The notes under the pieces are model-generated. The model saw only the letters and a program-made list of their open reading frames with translations, was not told the origin of the DNA and did not search any database. Position numbers and translations under genes: made by a program. From JALHSW01 sp038321755 (lineage in GTDB: Bacteria > Actinomycetota > Acidimicrobiia > IMCC26256 > PALSA-555): 19,807 bases of DNA. The stretch spans positions 1 to 19,807 of the forward strand of contig JBBQFJ010000056.1 in the NCBI GenBank assembly GCA_038321755.1, written 5' to 3'. Numbering within the stretch: the first letter of the stretch is position 1; each line of letters begins with the position of its first letter. This document shows positions 1 through 7,989 of this stretch, piece by piece.

Positions 1-1
1 G

Positions 2-130
2 GTGGTGGCGTGGTACGAGCAGCAGGGACGCCTGACCCGAGTCGACGGGACCGGCGAGGTCGCCACCGTGGCCAGCCGGGTCTTCGATGCGATCGACCAC
101 GCCCGGGTTGGGTCGGTGAAGCGCCAATGA
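2..130 (+). CDS. adk: Adenylate kinase, C-terminal end (partial)
   Basis: This is an open frame entering from the left edge and ending at TGA 128-130, so only the last 42 residues are visible. The stretch with WYEQQGRLTRVDGTG followed by a helix (VASRVFDAID) matches the end of adenylate kinases, where a YY-x-x-x-G-x-L-x-x-VDG segment precedes the last helix. The family interconverts ATP + AMP and 2 ADP in the cytoplasm. The catalytic P-loop and lid lie outside the window, so another nucleoside-monophosphate kinase is possible. Its TGA overlaps the ATG of the next small ORF (ATGA at 127-130), which suggests translational coupling. Confidence 0.6.
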   Translation: MVAWYEQQGRLTRVDGTGEVATVASRVFDAIDHARVGSVKRQ

Positions 131-303
131 GCGACGCTATCCCCCGCCTTGACGCCACCCGGTCATCCCTCGCCTCACGCGGGCTCGCGCTCCCCGGCGG
201 CGCCTCCGAGGACCTGCTGGGAGCTCCCACCCTCCCCGGCCTGAACAACCAGAAACACGGCCTCATCCTGCGCGATCTGGTCGACCTCTTGGCGGAACCG
301 TGA
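127..303 (+). CDS. Small hypothetical protein (58 aa)
   Basis: This short ORF starts at the ATG overlapping the adenylate kinase stop (ATGA) and ends in a TGA overlapping the GTG of the GH65 gene (GTGA at 300-303). The double overlap is the main argument that it is translated. The product is polar at the N-terminus and ends with a short predicted helix (LILRDLVDLLAE). It has no signal peptide, membrane segment or motif I recognise. It may be a small coupled peptide or simply a spacer that keeps ribosomes moving into the phosphorylase gene. Function unknown. Confidence 0.45.
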   Translation: MSDAIPRLDATRSSLASRGLALPGGASEDLLGAPTLPGLNNQKHGLILRDLVDLLAEP

Positions 304-2642
304 CGGGCGAGGCGATCTTCGAGGTCGAGCCGTGGCGGGTCCGGGAGTCGAGCCTCGAATTGGGACACCTGGCGCACAGCGAGTCGGTGTTCGCCCTGTC
401 GAACGGGCACATCGGCGTGCGCGGCAACCTCGACGAGGGCGAGCCCCACGGCCTGCCCGGCACCTACCTGAACTCGGTGTACGAGCTGCGCCCGCTGCCC
501 TACGCCGAAGGCGGCTTCGGCTACCCCGAGTCGGGCCAGACCGTCATCAACGTCACCAACGGCAAGCTGATCCGCCTCCTCGTCGACGACGAGCCGTTCG
601 ACGTGCGCTATGGCCGACTCGAGACGCACGACCGGGTGCTCGACCTGCGTGCAGGGACCCTCGCTCGGGAAGCGGCCTGGACCTCACCGGCGGGCGACAC
701 GGTGCGGATCGCCTCTACTCGGCTGGTGTCACTCACCCAGCGGGCAATCGCGGCCATCTGCTACGAGGTGACCGCCGTCGAGGACCCGGTGCGGCTGGTG
801 GTGCAGTCCGAGCTCGTCGCCAACGAGTCCCTCCCCGCCTCCGAGGACGACCCCCGCATCGCGGCGGCGCTCGAGTCCCCCCTCGCGATCGAGGAACACG
901 TCGCCCACAGCACCGGCGCCGTCATGGTGCACCGCACCCGTCGGAGCGGGCTGACTGTCGCCGCTGCCATGGACCACCTCGTCGTCGCGCCGGGCCGCAC
1001 CGATGTCGACGCCACGTCCTCGCCGGACGTGAGCCGGGTCACCGTGGTTACCCGCCTGGAGCCCGGCCAGACCCTGCGGCTGGTGAAGTATCTCGGCTAC
1101 GGCTGGTCTGCCAAGCGGTCTCGGCCCGCGGTCCACGACCAGGTGATGGCCGCCATCGCATCGGCCAAGCTGACCGGTTGGGAGGGGTTGGTCGATGAGC
1201 AGCGACGATACCTCGATGCCTTCTGGGCCGGCGCAGACGTAGAACTCGACGGCGACGACGAGGTCCAGCAGGCTGTGCGCTTCGGCTTGTTCCACGTCCT
1301 GCAGGCCGGCGCCAGGGCTGAGGGCCGGCCAATCGCCGCCAAGGGCCTCACCGGTCCGGGATACGACGGCCACAGCTTCTGGGATACCGAGACCTTCGTG
1401 CTGCCCGTGCTCATCTACACCCTGCCGCGAGCCGCGGGCGACGCGCTGCGGTGGCGCCAAGCGACACTTCCCGCCGCCCGCTCCCGCGCCCACCTTCTCG
1501 GCCTGGAGGGTGCGGCGTTCCCGTGGCGGACGATCAACGGTGAGGAGTGCTCCGGGTACTGGCCGGCAGGCACCGCCGCCTTCCACGTCAACGCCGACGT
1601 GGCCGACGCCGCGATCCGCTACCTGGATGCCACCGAAGACGCTCCGTTCGAACGGGATGTTGCCGTCGAACTCTTCGTCGAGACCGCCCGCCTGTGGCGA
1701 AGCCTCGGCCACCACCACGACGCCAGCGGCGGGTTCCGTATCGACGGGGTGACCGGCCCCGACGAGTACAGCGCCCTCGCCGACAACAACGTGTTCACGA
1801 ACCTCATGGCGGCCCAGAACCTGACGGCAGCAGCCACCGCCGCTGACCGCCATCCCGACGTCGCCGCCGGCCTGGGCGTGACGTCCACCGAGGTCGCGTC
1901 GTGGAGAGACGCCGCCGAGGCGATGACGATCCCCTTTGACGAGCGTCTGGGCGTTCATCCCCAGAGCGAAGGGTTCACCGACCACGCACACTGGGCCTTC
2001 GAGTCGACGGGGCCTGAGCAGTACCCGCTACTGCTCAACGTCCCGTACTTCGACCTCTACCGCAAGCAGGTCGTCAAGCAGGCCGATCTCGTACTCGCGA
2101 TGCACCTACGACCCGAAGCTTTTACGCCTGAGCAGAAGAGCCGCAACTTCGCCTACTACGAGGCCCTGACGGTACGGGACTCGTCGCTTTCGTCCAGCAC
2201 CCAGGCGGTCATCGCCGCCGAGGTAGGCCACCTCGAGCTGGCCTACGACTACCTCGCCGAAGCCGCCCTCGTCGATCTCACCGACGTCGGCGGCAACACG
2301 CGCTACGGGCTGCACCTCGCTTCCCTGGCTGGAGCCTGGATCGCCATCGTGGCCGGGTTCGGCGGCATGCGGGCGTCACCCTCGCTCAGCTTCGCCCCCC
2401 GTTTGCCGGCGGGGCTCACCCGGCTTGCGTTCCGCCTCTCCTACCGCTCCCGGCGCCTCGCCGTCAGGATCACGGGCGCCACCGCCACCTACGAGCTGCT
2501 CGACGGAGCGCCCATCCACTTCACCCACCACGGCGTGCCGGTGCAGCTCGACGACGCATCGGTCCAGCTTGCCATCCCGCCCACTGTCGTTGCGACACCG
2601 CCCAGCCAGCCGGCCGGAAGATCACCGACGAGGCGCTGCTAG
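300..2642 (+). CDS. Glycoside hydrolase family 65 disaccharide phosphorylase (maltose/trehalose/kojibiose phosphorylase type)
   Basis: This 780-aa protein has the normal length and layout of GH65 phosphorylases: an N-terminal beta-sandwich (about residues 8-260, opening with VEPWRVRE and SNGHIGVRGNLDEGEPHGLPG), an (alpha/alpha)6 barrel (about 310-690) and a C-terminal beta domain. The catalytic acid is the Glu of TGPDEY, residue 489. The KGLTGPGYDGHSFWDTE and KQADLVLAMHL segments of the sugar and phosphate sites are present. The family splits alpha-linked glucose disaccharides with inorganic phosphate to beta-glucose 1-phosphate and glucose in the cytoplasm. Which disaccharide is used cannot be told from the motifs. 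No beta-phosphoglucomutase lies beside it here. The GTG start at 300 is supported by the GTGA overlap and by the family-typical N-terminus. Confidence 0.93.
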   Translation: MTGEAIFEVEPWRVRESSLELGHLAHSESVFALSNGHIGVRGNLDEGEPHGLPGTYLNSVYELRPLPYAEGGFGYPESGQTVINVTNGKLIRLLVDDEPFDVRYGRLETHDRVLDLRAGTLAREAAWTSPAGDTVRIASTRLVSLTQRAIAAICYEVTAVEDPVRLVVQSELVANESLPASEDDPRIAAALESPLAIEEHVAHSTGAVMVHRTRRSGLTVAAAMDHLVVAPGRTDVDATSSPDVSRVTVVTRLEPGQTLRLVKYLGYGWSAKRSRPAVHDQVMAAIASAKLTGWEGLVDEQRRYLDAFWAGADVELDGDDEVQQAVRFGLFHVLQAGARAEGRPIAAKGLTGPGYDGHSFWDTETFVLPVLIYTLPRAAGDALRWRQATLPAARSRAHLLGLEGAAFPWRTINGEECSGYWPAGTAAFHVNADVADAAIRYLDATEDAPFERDVAVELFVETARLWRSLGHHHDASGGFRIDGVTGPDEYSALADNNVFTNLMAAQNLTAAATAADRHPDVAAGLGVTSTEVASWRDAAEAMTIPFDERLGVHPQSEGFTDHAHWAFESTGPEQYPLLLNVPYFDLYRKQVVKQADLVLAMHLRPEAFTPEQKSRNFAYYEALTVRDSSLSSSTQAVIAAEVGHLELAYDYLAEAALVDLTDVGGNTRYGLHLASLAGAWIAIVAGFGGMRASPSLSFAPRLPAGLTRLAFRLSYRSRRLAVRITGATATYELLDGAPIHFTHHGVPVQLDDASVQLAIPPTVVATPPSQPAGRSPTRRC

Positions 2643-2692
2643 ATCAGCCCCGAGGGGCCGGGCGAGACTCTGGAGCGGCGGGTGTTTGATCT

Positions 2693-3502
2693 TCAGGGGA
2701 GCGCGAGCTGCGTGATGACGACGAGTGCGCCACCGAGGATCGCGAACGTCAGAGCAGTCATCGCCACCTTGGCACGCGTGCTGGGCTGCGCCGGCGGTGG
2801 TCCTGCAAACATGGCGTCCATCGTCTCGCGCCCCCTCGGCGCGGAGACCGGCTCCGTGCGGACCGTGAGCATCCCGTGCTTCATGTTGTTCGCAACGAGC
2901 CACCAGTTGATGGGGTAGGCGCACGCGAAGCCCACGACCAGCGCCATCGACATGATGAACCAGAACTCCGGTCGAGCCGGGTCGTCGCCCCCGCCGATCT
3001 CCTGCATCGAGAACCGCGACGTGAGCTGCATCCCGGTCATCAGCAGGTTCATCGACAGCAGCTCGGGCAGGAACGTCACCCGCAGCGACCTGGCGTACGA
3101 CCCGCCCGCCATGTCGCGCATGGCGAACGCCTGGAAGTACGCCCACCCGAACCCGAAGCCCAACGCGTACTCGAGGGCGAAGTCGGGCCAGAAGGCCAGG
3201 GCCAGCCCCGCGCCGATGGCCGCGCCGACGATGATCCCGATCCCGTCGCCCGCGGCGCAGTGCATCGTCGACCCCAGCACCTGACGCCACCGGACCGAGA
3301 CGTACTCCTCATGGGTCGCCTGGAGCGGCTCCCGGCAGCCGAGCACGTAGAAGAACGCCCCGATCGGGCCGGTGAAGGCGGTGAGGATGACGAAGGCCCA
3401 CTTCAGGACCGTCGCCGCCGGCGTCCGCGAGACGTCGATGGCGACGAACAGGAACGACGGCACCGTGAGGATCCACCACAAGAGCATGACGCCGTCGAGC
3501 AC
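2693..3502 (-). CDS. DUF4396 domain integral membrane protein
   Basis: This 269-aa polytopic membrane protein has about six or seven hydrophobic segments. The segment STMHCAAGDGIG (His81, Cys82) followed by a glycine-rich helix matches the HC-x-x-G-x-x-x-G core of DUF4396 proteins, which are of unknown function. A second feature is the conserved YPINWWLV segment near residue 207 and the following NNMKHGM turn. The GTG at 3502 is the longest possible start because an in-frame TAG lies 12 nt upstream; the ATG at 3487 is an alternative, and neither has a strong ribosome binding site. It converges on the GH65 gene (50 bp apart) and lies 95 bp downstream of the channel-like gene on the same strand. 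Confidence 0.8.
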   Translation of the reverse strand: MLDGVMLLWWILTVPSFLFVAIDVSRTPAATVLKWAFVILTAFTGPIGAFFYVLGCREPLQATHEEYVSVRWRQVLGSTMHCAAGDGIGIIVGAAIGAGLALAFWPDFALEYALGFGFGWAYFQAFAMRDMAGGSYARSLRVTFLPELLSMNLLMTGMQLTSRFSMQEIGGGDDPARPEFWFIMSMALVVGFACAYPINWWLVANNMKHGMLTVRTEPVSAPRGRETMDAMFAGPPPAQPSTRAKVAMTALTFAILGGALVVITQLALP

Positions 3503-3597
3503 CTTCGGACGCTACTGCGACGCGGGATCGGAGGCCTGCGACGCTCGTCACGCTCGGTTCAGCTTGGCGTAAGTTTGGGTCACACGCGCAAATTTGG

Positions 3598-4638
3598 TCA
3601 GTTGCGATCGGGCCACGGCCATCCGTCGTCGGTAACGAGCGCGTAGAGGAGCCGTCTGCGCGGCGCGGACGGGCCGATGCGTTCGGCGAGCTCGGAATCG
3701 GCGACGACGGGTAGTCCTCGTGCTCGGAGGCCGGCGAGGTCCCAAGGTGGTGGTGTCGTCGTGGAGGGCGACGCGTACTCGTGTCGAATCAACTCGATAA
3801 AGCGATCGAGGGCGCGGCGTGCCGACCCGAGCGACAGGTCTGAGGTGACGCGCGGGTCGATTCCCTGTTCCAGCAGCGACAGCGTCTCGTCGAGGACTGC
3901 GAGCATCGCAGGCGCGGCGGCTTCTCGATCCGGGCTGTGGAAGTAGTGCGCGGTCGGATACGCGCGATGTCGCTCGACGTGTGCGGTGACCCTTGAGCCG
4001 AGCTGCTCCAGCTCCTGAGCCAACTGTCCAAACCCGTGTCCGTCCCAGGAGCGGCCCAGGATCTCCTGCGGAGTTGCTCCGAGATCACTGATCGTGAGCG
4101 CGAGCATGCGGCCCGCGCTTGCCGCTGAGGTCACCATGAGGAGATGGGTGATCGTCACTGAAACCAAGGCGAGCCCGCTGAACGCCGCGGCCACCGTGGC
4201 GAGCTGCCACACGCCACCTCCCGGGCGCAGCTCGCCGTTACCGAGAGTAAAGAGCGTGTAACCAGCGAAGTACCCACGCTCCCACGCCGAGGCGGGCGCG
4301 CCGCTCACGCTGGAGAGCACCGCTCCCTTCGAAGCCTCGAACACGAAGGCCCAACCAAGCCACACGAGAAGGATCCAGGTGAGGAGGGGTAGCAACGCGG
4401 CGACCACGCCCGAGGCAACCGACAGTGGACGCGACGGGCCGCGTCGTCGGAGCCGACCGCTCGCCCGCCACGCTGCCGCGGCGACCCGTCCCGAAAGGGG
4501 ACCGCTCCCGCTGCTCACCGACAGCGTCGTCCAGAGTGCGTCGCCCATCGTGGCCGTCAACACGAAAAGGCCCGCAGCGGCGAGGAGCACCCTCGGCATC
4601 ACGACGCCAAGCTTCGCAGAGGGGCCGGGGCCGCCCAC
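3598..4638 (-). CDS. Potassium-channel-like (two-TM pore) membrane protein
   Basis: This 346-aa protein has hydrophobic helices near residues 15-33, 74-101, and 142-167, with a re-entrant pore-like segment between the last two: GYTLFTLGNGE at about residues 126-136. The T-L-G-N-G-E string occupies the place of the K+ filter T-V-G-Y-G-D. The rest (about 170-346) is a soluble cytoplasmic domain rich in charged helices with no motif I can name. The likely role is ion conductance or a channel-derived sensor, by analogy only. The start is GTG 4638 or ATG 4599; neither has a clear Shine-Dalgarno. It is divergent from the FAD oxidoreductase gene across 272 bp that would hold both promoters. Confidence 0.65.
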   Translation of the reverse strand: MGGPGPSAKLGVVMPRVLLAAAGLFVLTATMGDALWTTLSVSSGSGPLSGRVAAAAWRASGRLRRRGPSRPLSVASGVVAALLPLLTWILLVWLGWAFVFEASKGAVLSSVSGAPASAWERGYFAGYTLFTLGNGELRPGGGVWQLATVAAAFSGLALVSVTITHLLMVTSAASAGRMLALTISDLGATPQEILGRSWDGHGFGQLAQELEQLGSRVTAHVERHRAYPTAHYFHSPDREAAAPAMLAVLDETLSLLEQGIDPRVTSDLSLGSARRALDRFIELIRHEYASPSTTTPPPWDLAGLRARGLPVVADSELAERIGPSAPRRRLLYALVTDDGWPWPDRN

Positions 4639-4910
4639 CGACCCGTTGGCGGTCCAACCGGCTTCCTGATCACCGCCCCCGCCGGCTGGTACGGCGAAGC
4701 AGCGCTTACCGGGCGGTCACTCTGACGAGGTCGGGCCATCGTTTGGGTGCCACTTCTTCTGACCTCCGGGACGCGTCGCCTGACGCGGTTGTGGCGGTTG
4801 GTCGCCGGTGCTGCGGATTTCCCGCACCCGCGATCCGGAGGATCCTCGGATGGCGGGCGGGCGAGCGGGGTGACACGGTCGTCGTTGTTCCGTCGACGAG
4901 TGGAGCGGTC

Positions 4911-6158
4911 ATGCACGACGAGGACCCTACGTCCATCCCGGCAACACCGGTCAGGGACGCGCACGCCACCGACGCCCCGCGCGCGGAACGGTCCGTCGCG
5001 ACGGGCCCCCGTGGGCCCGTGGCCATCGAGGAATATGACGCGGTCGTGGTCGGCGCGAGCTTCGCAGGGCTGGCCGCGGCCGGCGAGCTGGCCGGGACAG
5101 GCCGGATTCTGGTCGCCGACCGGGAACCGGTCGGGGTCGGGCAGACGTCGGCCTGTGGCACGCTGCTCGCGGTCCTCGAGCGCCTCGACGCCCTCGACGC
5201 CCTCGAGCAAGTCCATCCGATCGTGACGATCAACGCAGCCGGCCGGACTGTCTCGTTCCGGCCTCGGTACCCGTTCGCGACGTTCGACTACGCAACGTTG
5301 AGTGACATTTTGGCGGCGCGCCTCGACGGTGTCGAGGTTGCGGTCCTGCCGTTCCGACACCGGGAGCCCGACGGCACGCTCGCGCTTGGCGATCGCCGGG
5401 TGCGCGCACCGGTCGTCATCGACGCGTCCGGGTGGCGGTCGGTCGTGGCCCGGGAGGCGGGTGGCTCGCCACCGGACCGCGGCCACCTCAGCTATGGCCT
5501 CGAAGCCCGCGACAGCCACCGCGGCTGCACCCTCGAGTTCTGGGTTCGGCCCCCTGAGCGACCCGACGGTCTGTTCTGGGCGTTTCCGGCCGGGGACAAC
5601 GTCCGCGAAGGCGCCGCTTCCTACAGTGGGAGCGGCGTCGGCCTCAAGGCCGGGCTCGCGCACATGCCCCACGAGCGTGACCTACCGGCCCGGGCGGTGC
5701 ATGGCGGGTTCTTCCCGTCGCGACTCGGGAACCCGGTGGCCGGGTCCGTCTTCGTCGTGGGCGACGCCGCGGGCCAGTGCCTGCCGCTCAGTGGGGAGGG
5801 GATCCGTCCCGCGCTGGTGTGGGGCCAGACCGTCGGTCGCTGGGCCCGCCGGGCGGTCGAGGGGACCGCCCGTCTCGACCAGGCGCTCGACGCCTACCGG
5901 GCCACGGTGTTCGCGCACCGCCGCGAGTATGCGATCCTCGAGCACGTCCAAGCCGGACTGCTTCGCATGCCCCTGTCGTTGGTGCCGACCGCGACTCGCT
6001 CGGTCACGGCCGGCCCCCTGGCCCGGATCGTTCAGCGCGCCTACTGGCGGGTCGCCGACCCCGACCTCCTCACCGGTCCCCGGAGCCGCACGCCCATGCG
6101 GGTTGCGGCGAGACAATGCGCGACCGGCCCTGCCGTCGCGGCGCGCGACCGACCGTGA
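4911..6158 (+). CDS. FAD-dependent oxidoreductase, geranylgeranyl reductase-like
   Basis: This 415-aa flavoprotein starts at ATG 4911, preceded by GGAG at a spacing of 7 nt. The first about 40 residues are a polar leader. A Rossmann dinucleotide fold follows, with VVVGASFAG at about residues 45-53 and an acidic residue ending strand 2 (VADRE). The second FAD motif, VVGDAAGQCLPLSGEGIRPAL, has G284 and D285 and is typical of the FixC/geranylgeranyl reductase branch. Relatives reduce isoprenoid double bonds or pass electrons to quinones. The substrate is unknown. The frame is open further upstream to 4425, but that part overlaps the divergent channel gene and looks non-coding. The following three genes may share its transcript, though a 232-bp gap separates them. 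Confidence 0.85.
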   Translation: MHDEDPTSIPATPVRDAHATDAPRAERSVATGPRGPVAIEEYDAVVVGASFAGLAAAGELAGTGRILVADREPVGVGQTSACGTLLAVLERLDALDALEQVHPIVTINAAGRTVSFRPRYPFATFDYATLSDILAARLDGVEVAVLPFRHREPDGTLALGDRRVRAPVVIDASGWRSVVAREAGGSPPDRGHLSYGLEARDSHRGCTLEFWVRPPERPDGLFWAFPAGDNVREGAASYSGSGVGLKAGLAHMPHERDLPARAVHGGFFPSRLGNPVAGSVFVVGDAAGQCLPLSGEGIRPALVWGQTVGRWARRAVEGTARLDQALDAYRATVFAHRREYAILEHVQAGLLRMPLSLVPTATRSVTAGPLARIVQRAYWRVADPDLLTGPRSRTPMRVAARQCATGPAVAARDRP

Positions 6159-6191
6159 CCCGCCCTGGCCCCGAAGGACCGGGCGCGGGTC
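6159..6191 (+). terminator. Imperfect GC-rich hairpin after the FAD oxidoreductase gene
   Basis: Directly after the stop, ACCCGCCC is nearly complementary to GGGC-GC-GGGT about 15 nt later, with a 2-nt bulge. There is no T-run, as is common in high-GC actinobacteria. It could weaken read-through into the next genes. Evidence is weak. Confidence 0.25.
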
Positions 6192-6215
6192 CTGGCGGCG
6201 CGCGGCCGGCTGGCC

Positions 6216-6234
6216 CTACGATCGGTTGTCGTAG
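6216..6234. promoter_or_regulatory. Inverted repeat CTACGA-N7-TCGTAG, candidate operator
   Basis: A perfect 6-bp inverted repeat with a 7-nt centre lies in the 232-bp gap before the exported-protein/cytochrome b genes, about 157 bp from the proposed start. It has the general look of a dimeric repressor site and resembles BlaI/CopY-type operators (TACGA...TCGTA), but I see no such regulator gene in the window. A chance repeat is possible. Confidence 0.3.
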
Positions 6235-6390
6235 CTGCGCTGGTGTTCGTCACTCCAGTCGCCCGTCGGGGTGTACGCGTCACGAGCGAGGTGGCATGGG
6301 AGCGAATCCAGACCGGATCATCGCGACGAGGCGACACCGTCGCCGATCGGGACTCGGCGCTCAGGCACGGCTGGTTCGGCCGTGACCGGC

Positions 6391-6912
6391 ATGTCGGGAT
6401 TTTGTAGGCGCTCCATGCTCGTGCTCGCCGCCGTTTTGGTCGTGGGTGCCGTCTCGGCAACACCGGCGTTTGCGCATGGCGGTGCGACCAGCGAGTCGGC
6501 CAGCGAGATCGTGCTCGAAGCGATCGCAATCTTGGAAGTGCATCCCGGGCCGTCCGCCGCGGTCGACGACAAGGTCCGTGACGCGCTGGCCGCGGAGGAC
6601 CAAAGCGGGGTGCAGGCCAGTTTCGTCCGCTCCGCGGGCTCCGCGCTGGCTCGAGGCGACATCGCCGCGACGCGACGACTACTCGAACAGGCGGTCGGCG
6701 CCTGCCCGGATGCCGACATCCTCTACGTCGCTGACCAGCGGGCCCGGCCCCCCTGCGTCGCGCCCGCGCACGCGTTCACGCTTTCCCGGCGGTCCGTTGG
6801 CGGCACGAGCGAGGTCGTGATCCTCGTCATCGCGGGGATCCTGGCTGTCGGCGGTGTGGCGATCATCCGCCATCCCCGGGTCCGGACACAAGCAGAGCGA
6901 GGGGTGCGATGA
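6391..6912 (+). CDS. Exported, membrane-anchored hypothetical protein
   Basis: This 173-aa product starts at ATG 6391 (GTG 6382 is the alternative). It has a clear signal peptide, with a basic start (CRRS), a hydrophobic core and a cleavage site after TPAFA at about residue 29, leaving HGG as the new N-terminus. The middle (about 30-130) is a helical extracytoplasmic domain with two cysteines that could pair (in ACPDAD and PPCVAP). A C-terminal transmembrane helix (about 142-160) ends in a basic tail. The family is not recognised. Its TGA overlaps the ATG of the cytochrome b gene (ATGA at 6909-6912), so the two proteins are probably made together. It may dock to the outer face of the cytochrome. 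Confidence 0.7.
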   Translation: MSGFCRRSMLVLAAVLVVGAVSATPAFAHGGATSESASEIVLEAIAILEVHPGPSAAVDDKVRDALAAEDQSGVQASFVRSAGSALARGDIAATRRLLEQAVGACPDADILYVADQRARPPCVAPAHAFTLSRRSVGGTSEVVILVIAGILAVGGVAIIRHPRVRTQAERGVR

Positions 6913-7988
6913 CGAGCACCAGCGAACGGTCCGACGAGCAGTCCCTGGCGTCGTCGAGTCGGTGGCACCGATTCGTCGACGCGTTCGACGAACGCCTCGG
7001 CATCAAGGGTCTCCAGTACCCGGTGCCCGAACATGCCAACAAGCTCGCCTACGCGCTCGGCGGCCTGACCATGATCGCGTTCGTGATCATGGTCGCCACG
7101 GGCATCTTCCTGACCCAGTACTACGACCCTGACCCCACCCGCGCCCACGCGAGTGTCGTGCACATCATCCAAGGCGTCACCCTCGGACGCTTCATCCGGG
7201 GCATCCACTACTGGGGCGCGATGGCGATGATCGTCCTCATCGGTTTGCATCTCCTGCGGGTGTTTGTCTCCGGCTCCTTCAAACGGCCCCGCGAAGGAAC
7301 CTGGACCTTCGGTGTCGCCCTCGCCGCGATCACCGGCGGTCTGTTCTTCAGCGGAACCGTCATCAAATGGGACCAAGAAGCACTCGAAGCGCTCGATCAC
7401 AACGTCGAGATCGGCAAGCTCCTCGGCAAGTTCGGGTTCTGGTTCTCCCCCACGTTCGGTGGGACCCCCCTGCTGAGCAGGCTCTACGTCGTGCACATCG
7501 CGGTGCTGCCCGCGCTGTTCACCCTCGCGATCGTTGCGCACCTCATGCTCGTGAAGTACCACGGCATGGCGCCCTCCCCGTTCCGCCACGACCACGGCAA
7601 ACCCGAACCGACCGAACGCTTCACGCGCCACCTCGCCCGGCTCGCCGGGTACGGCCTCGTGCTCCTCGCGGTGCTCTTCGTCCTCGCCGCACTGATACCG
7701 CCCGGTATCGGACATGCGCCCGTGGCTGGGATCGAAGTGACCAAACCCGCGTGGCCACTGCTGTGGGTCTATCCGATCGAAGACGCGATCGGGGTGTCCG
7801 GGATCCTCTGGGCGGCAGTCGCGATCTTCGCGTTGCTGCTGCTGGTGCCGGTCCTCGACCGGGGACCCGAACGTGCGCCCCGCCGCCGACTGCCGATGAT
7901 GATCGGCGCGACGATCGTTGTCGGCGCGATGGTGGCCCTCACCATCTACGGCGCGACCGAAAAGATCGCTTCCCACATCGGGATGTGA
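6909..7988 (+). CDS. Cytochrome b6-like quinol-oxidising subunit (cyt b/b6 family)
   Basis: This 359-aa membrane protein resembles cytochrome b6 plus a subunit-IV-like C-terminal part. The four haem ligands are visible: H100 and H114 (13 residues between) and H196 and H211 (14 between, the b6 spacing rather than the bc1 spacing). Conserved pieces include VATGIFLTQYY, SGSFKRPRE and WDQ near residue 154. The b6 cysteine that holds the extra haem is alanine here (A49, in YALGG). The PEWY quinol-site motif reads PAWP (residues 280-283), and the usual GY-x-LPW before WDQ reads GTVIKW. The family oxidises quinol and passes electrons to a Rieske protein; no Rieske or cytochrome c gene is in the window. 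The next gene starts 1 nt after its stop. Confidence 0.9.
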   Translation: MTSTSERSDEQSLASSSRWHRFVDAFDERLGIKGLQYPVPEHANKLAYALGGLTMIAFVIMVATGIFLTQYYDPDPTRAHASVVHIIQGVTLGRFIRGIHYWGAMAMIVLIGLHLLRVFVSGSFKRPREGTWTFGVALAAITGGLFFSGTVIKWDQEALEALDHNVEIGKLLGKFGFWFSPTFGGTPLLSRLYVVHIAVLPALFTLAIVAHLMLVKYHGMAPSPFRHDHGKPEPTERFTRHLARLAGYGLVLLAVLFVLAALIPPGIGHAPVAGIEVTKPAWPLLWVYPIEDAIGVSGILWAAVAIFALLLLVPVLDRGPERAPRRRLPMMIGATIVVGAMVALTIYGATEKIASHIGM

Positions 7989-7989
7989 C

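Noticed and set aside
729..1991. 420-codon minus-strand frame inside the GH65 gene
   Set aside because: Shadow of a clearly recognised GH65 coding sequence.
2641..2692. Short inverted repeats between GH65 and the DUF4396 gene
   Set aside because: CCCC-GA-GGGG has no room for a loop and AGATCA/TGATCT arms are only 6 bp and 40 bp apart.
4425..4910. Upstream extension of the FAD oxidoreductase frame (162 extra codons)
   Set aside because: It overlaps the divergent channel-like gene, is Arg/Pro-rich in the way of a shadow frame, and a GGAG-preceded ATG at 4911 fits the flavoprotein start.
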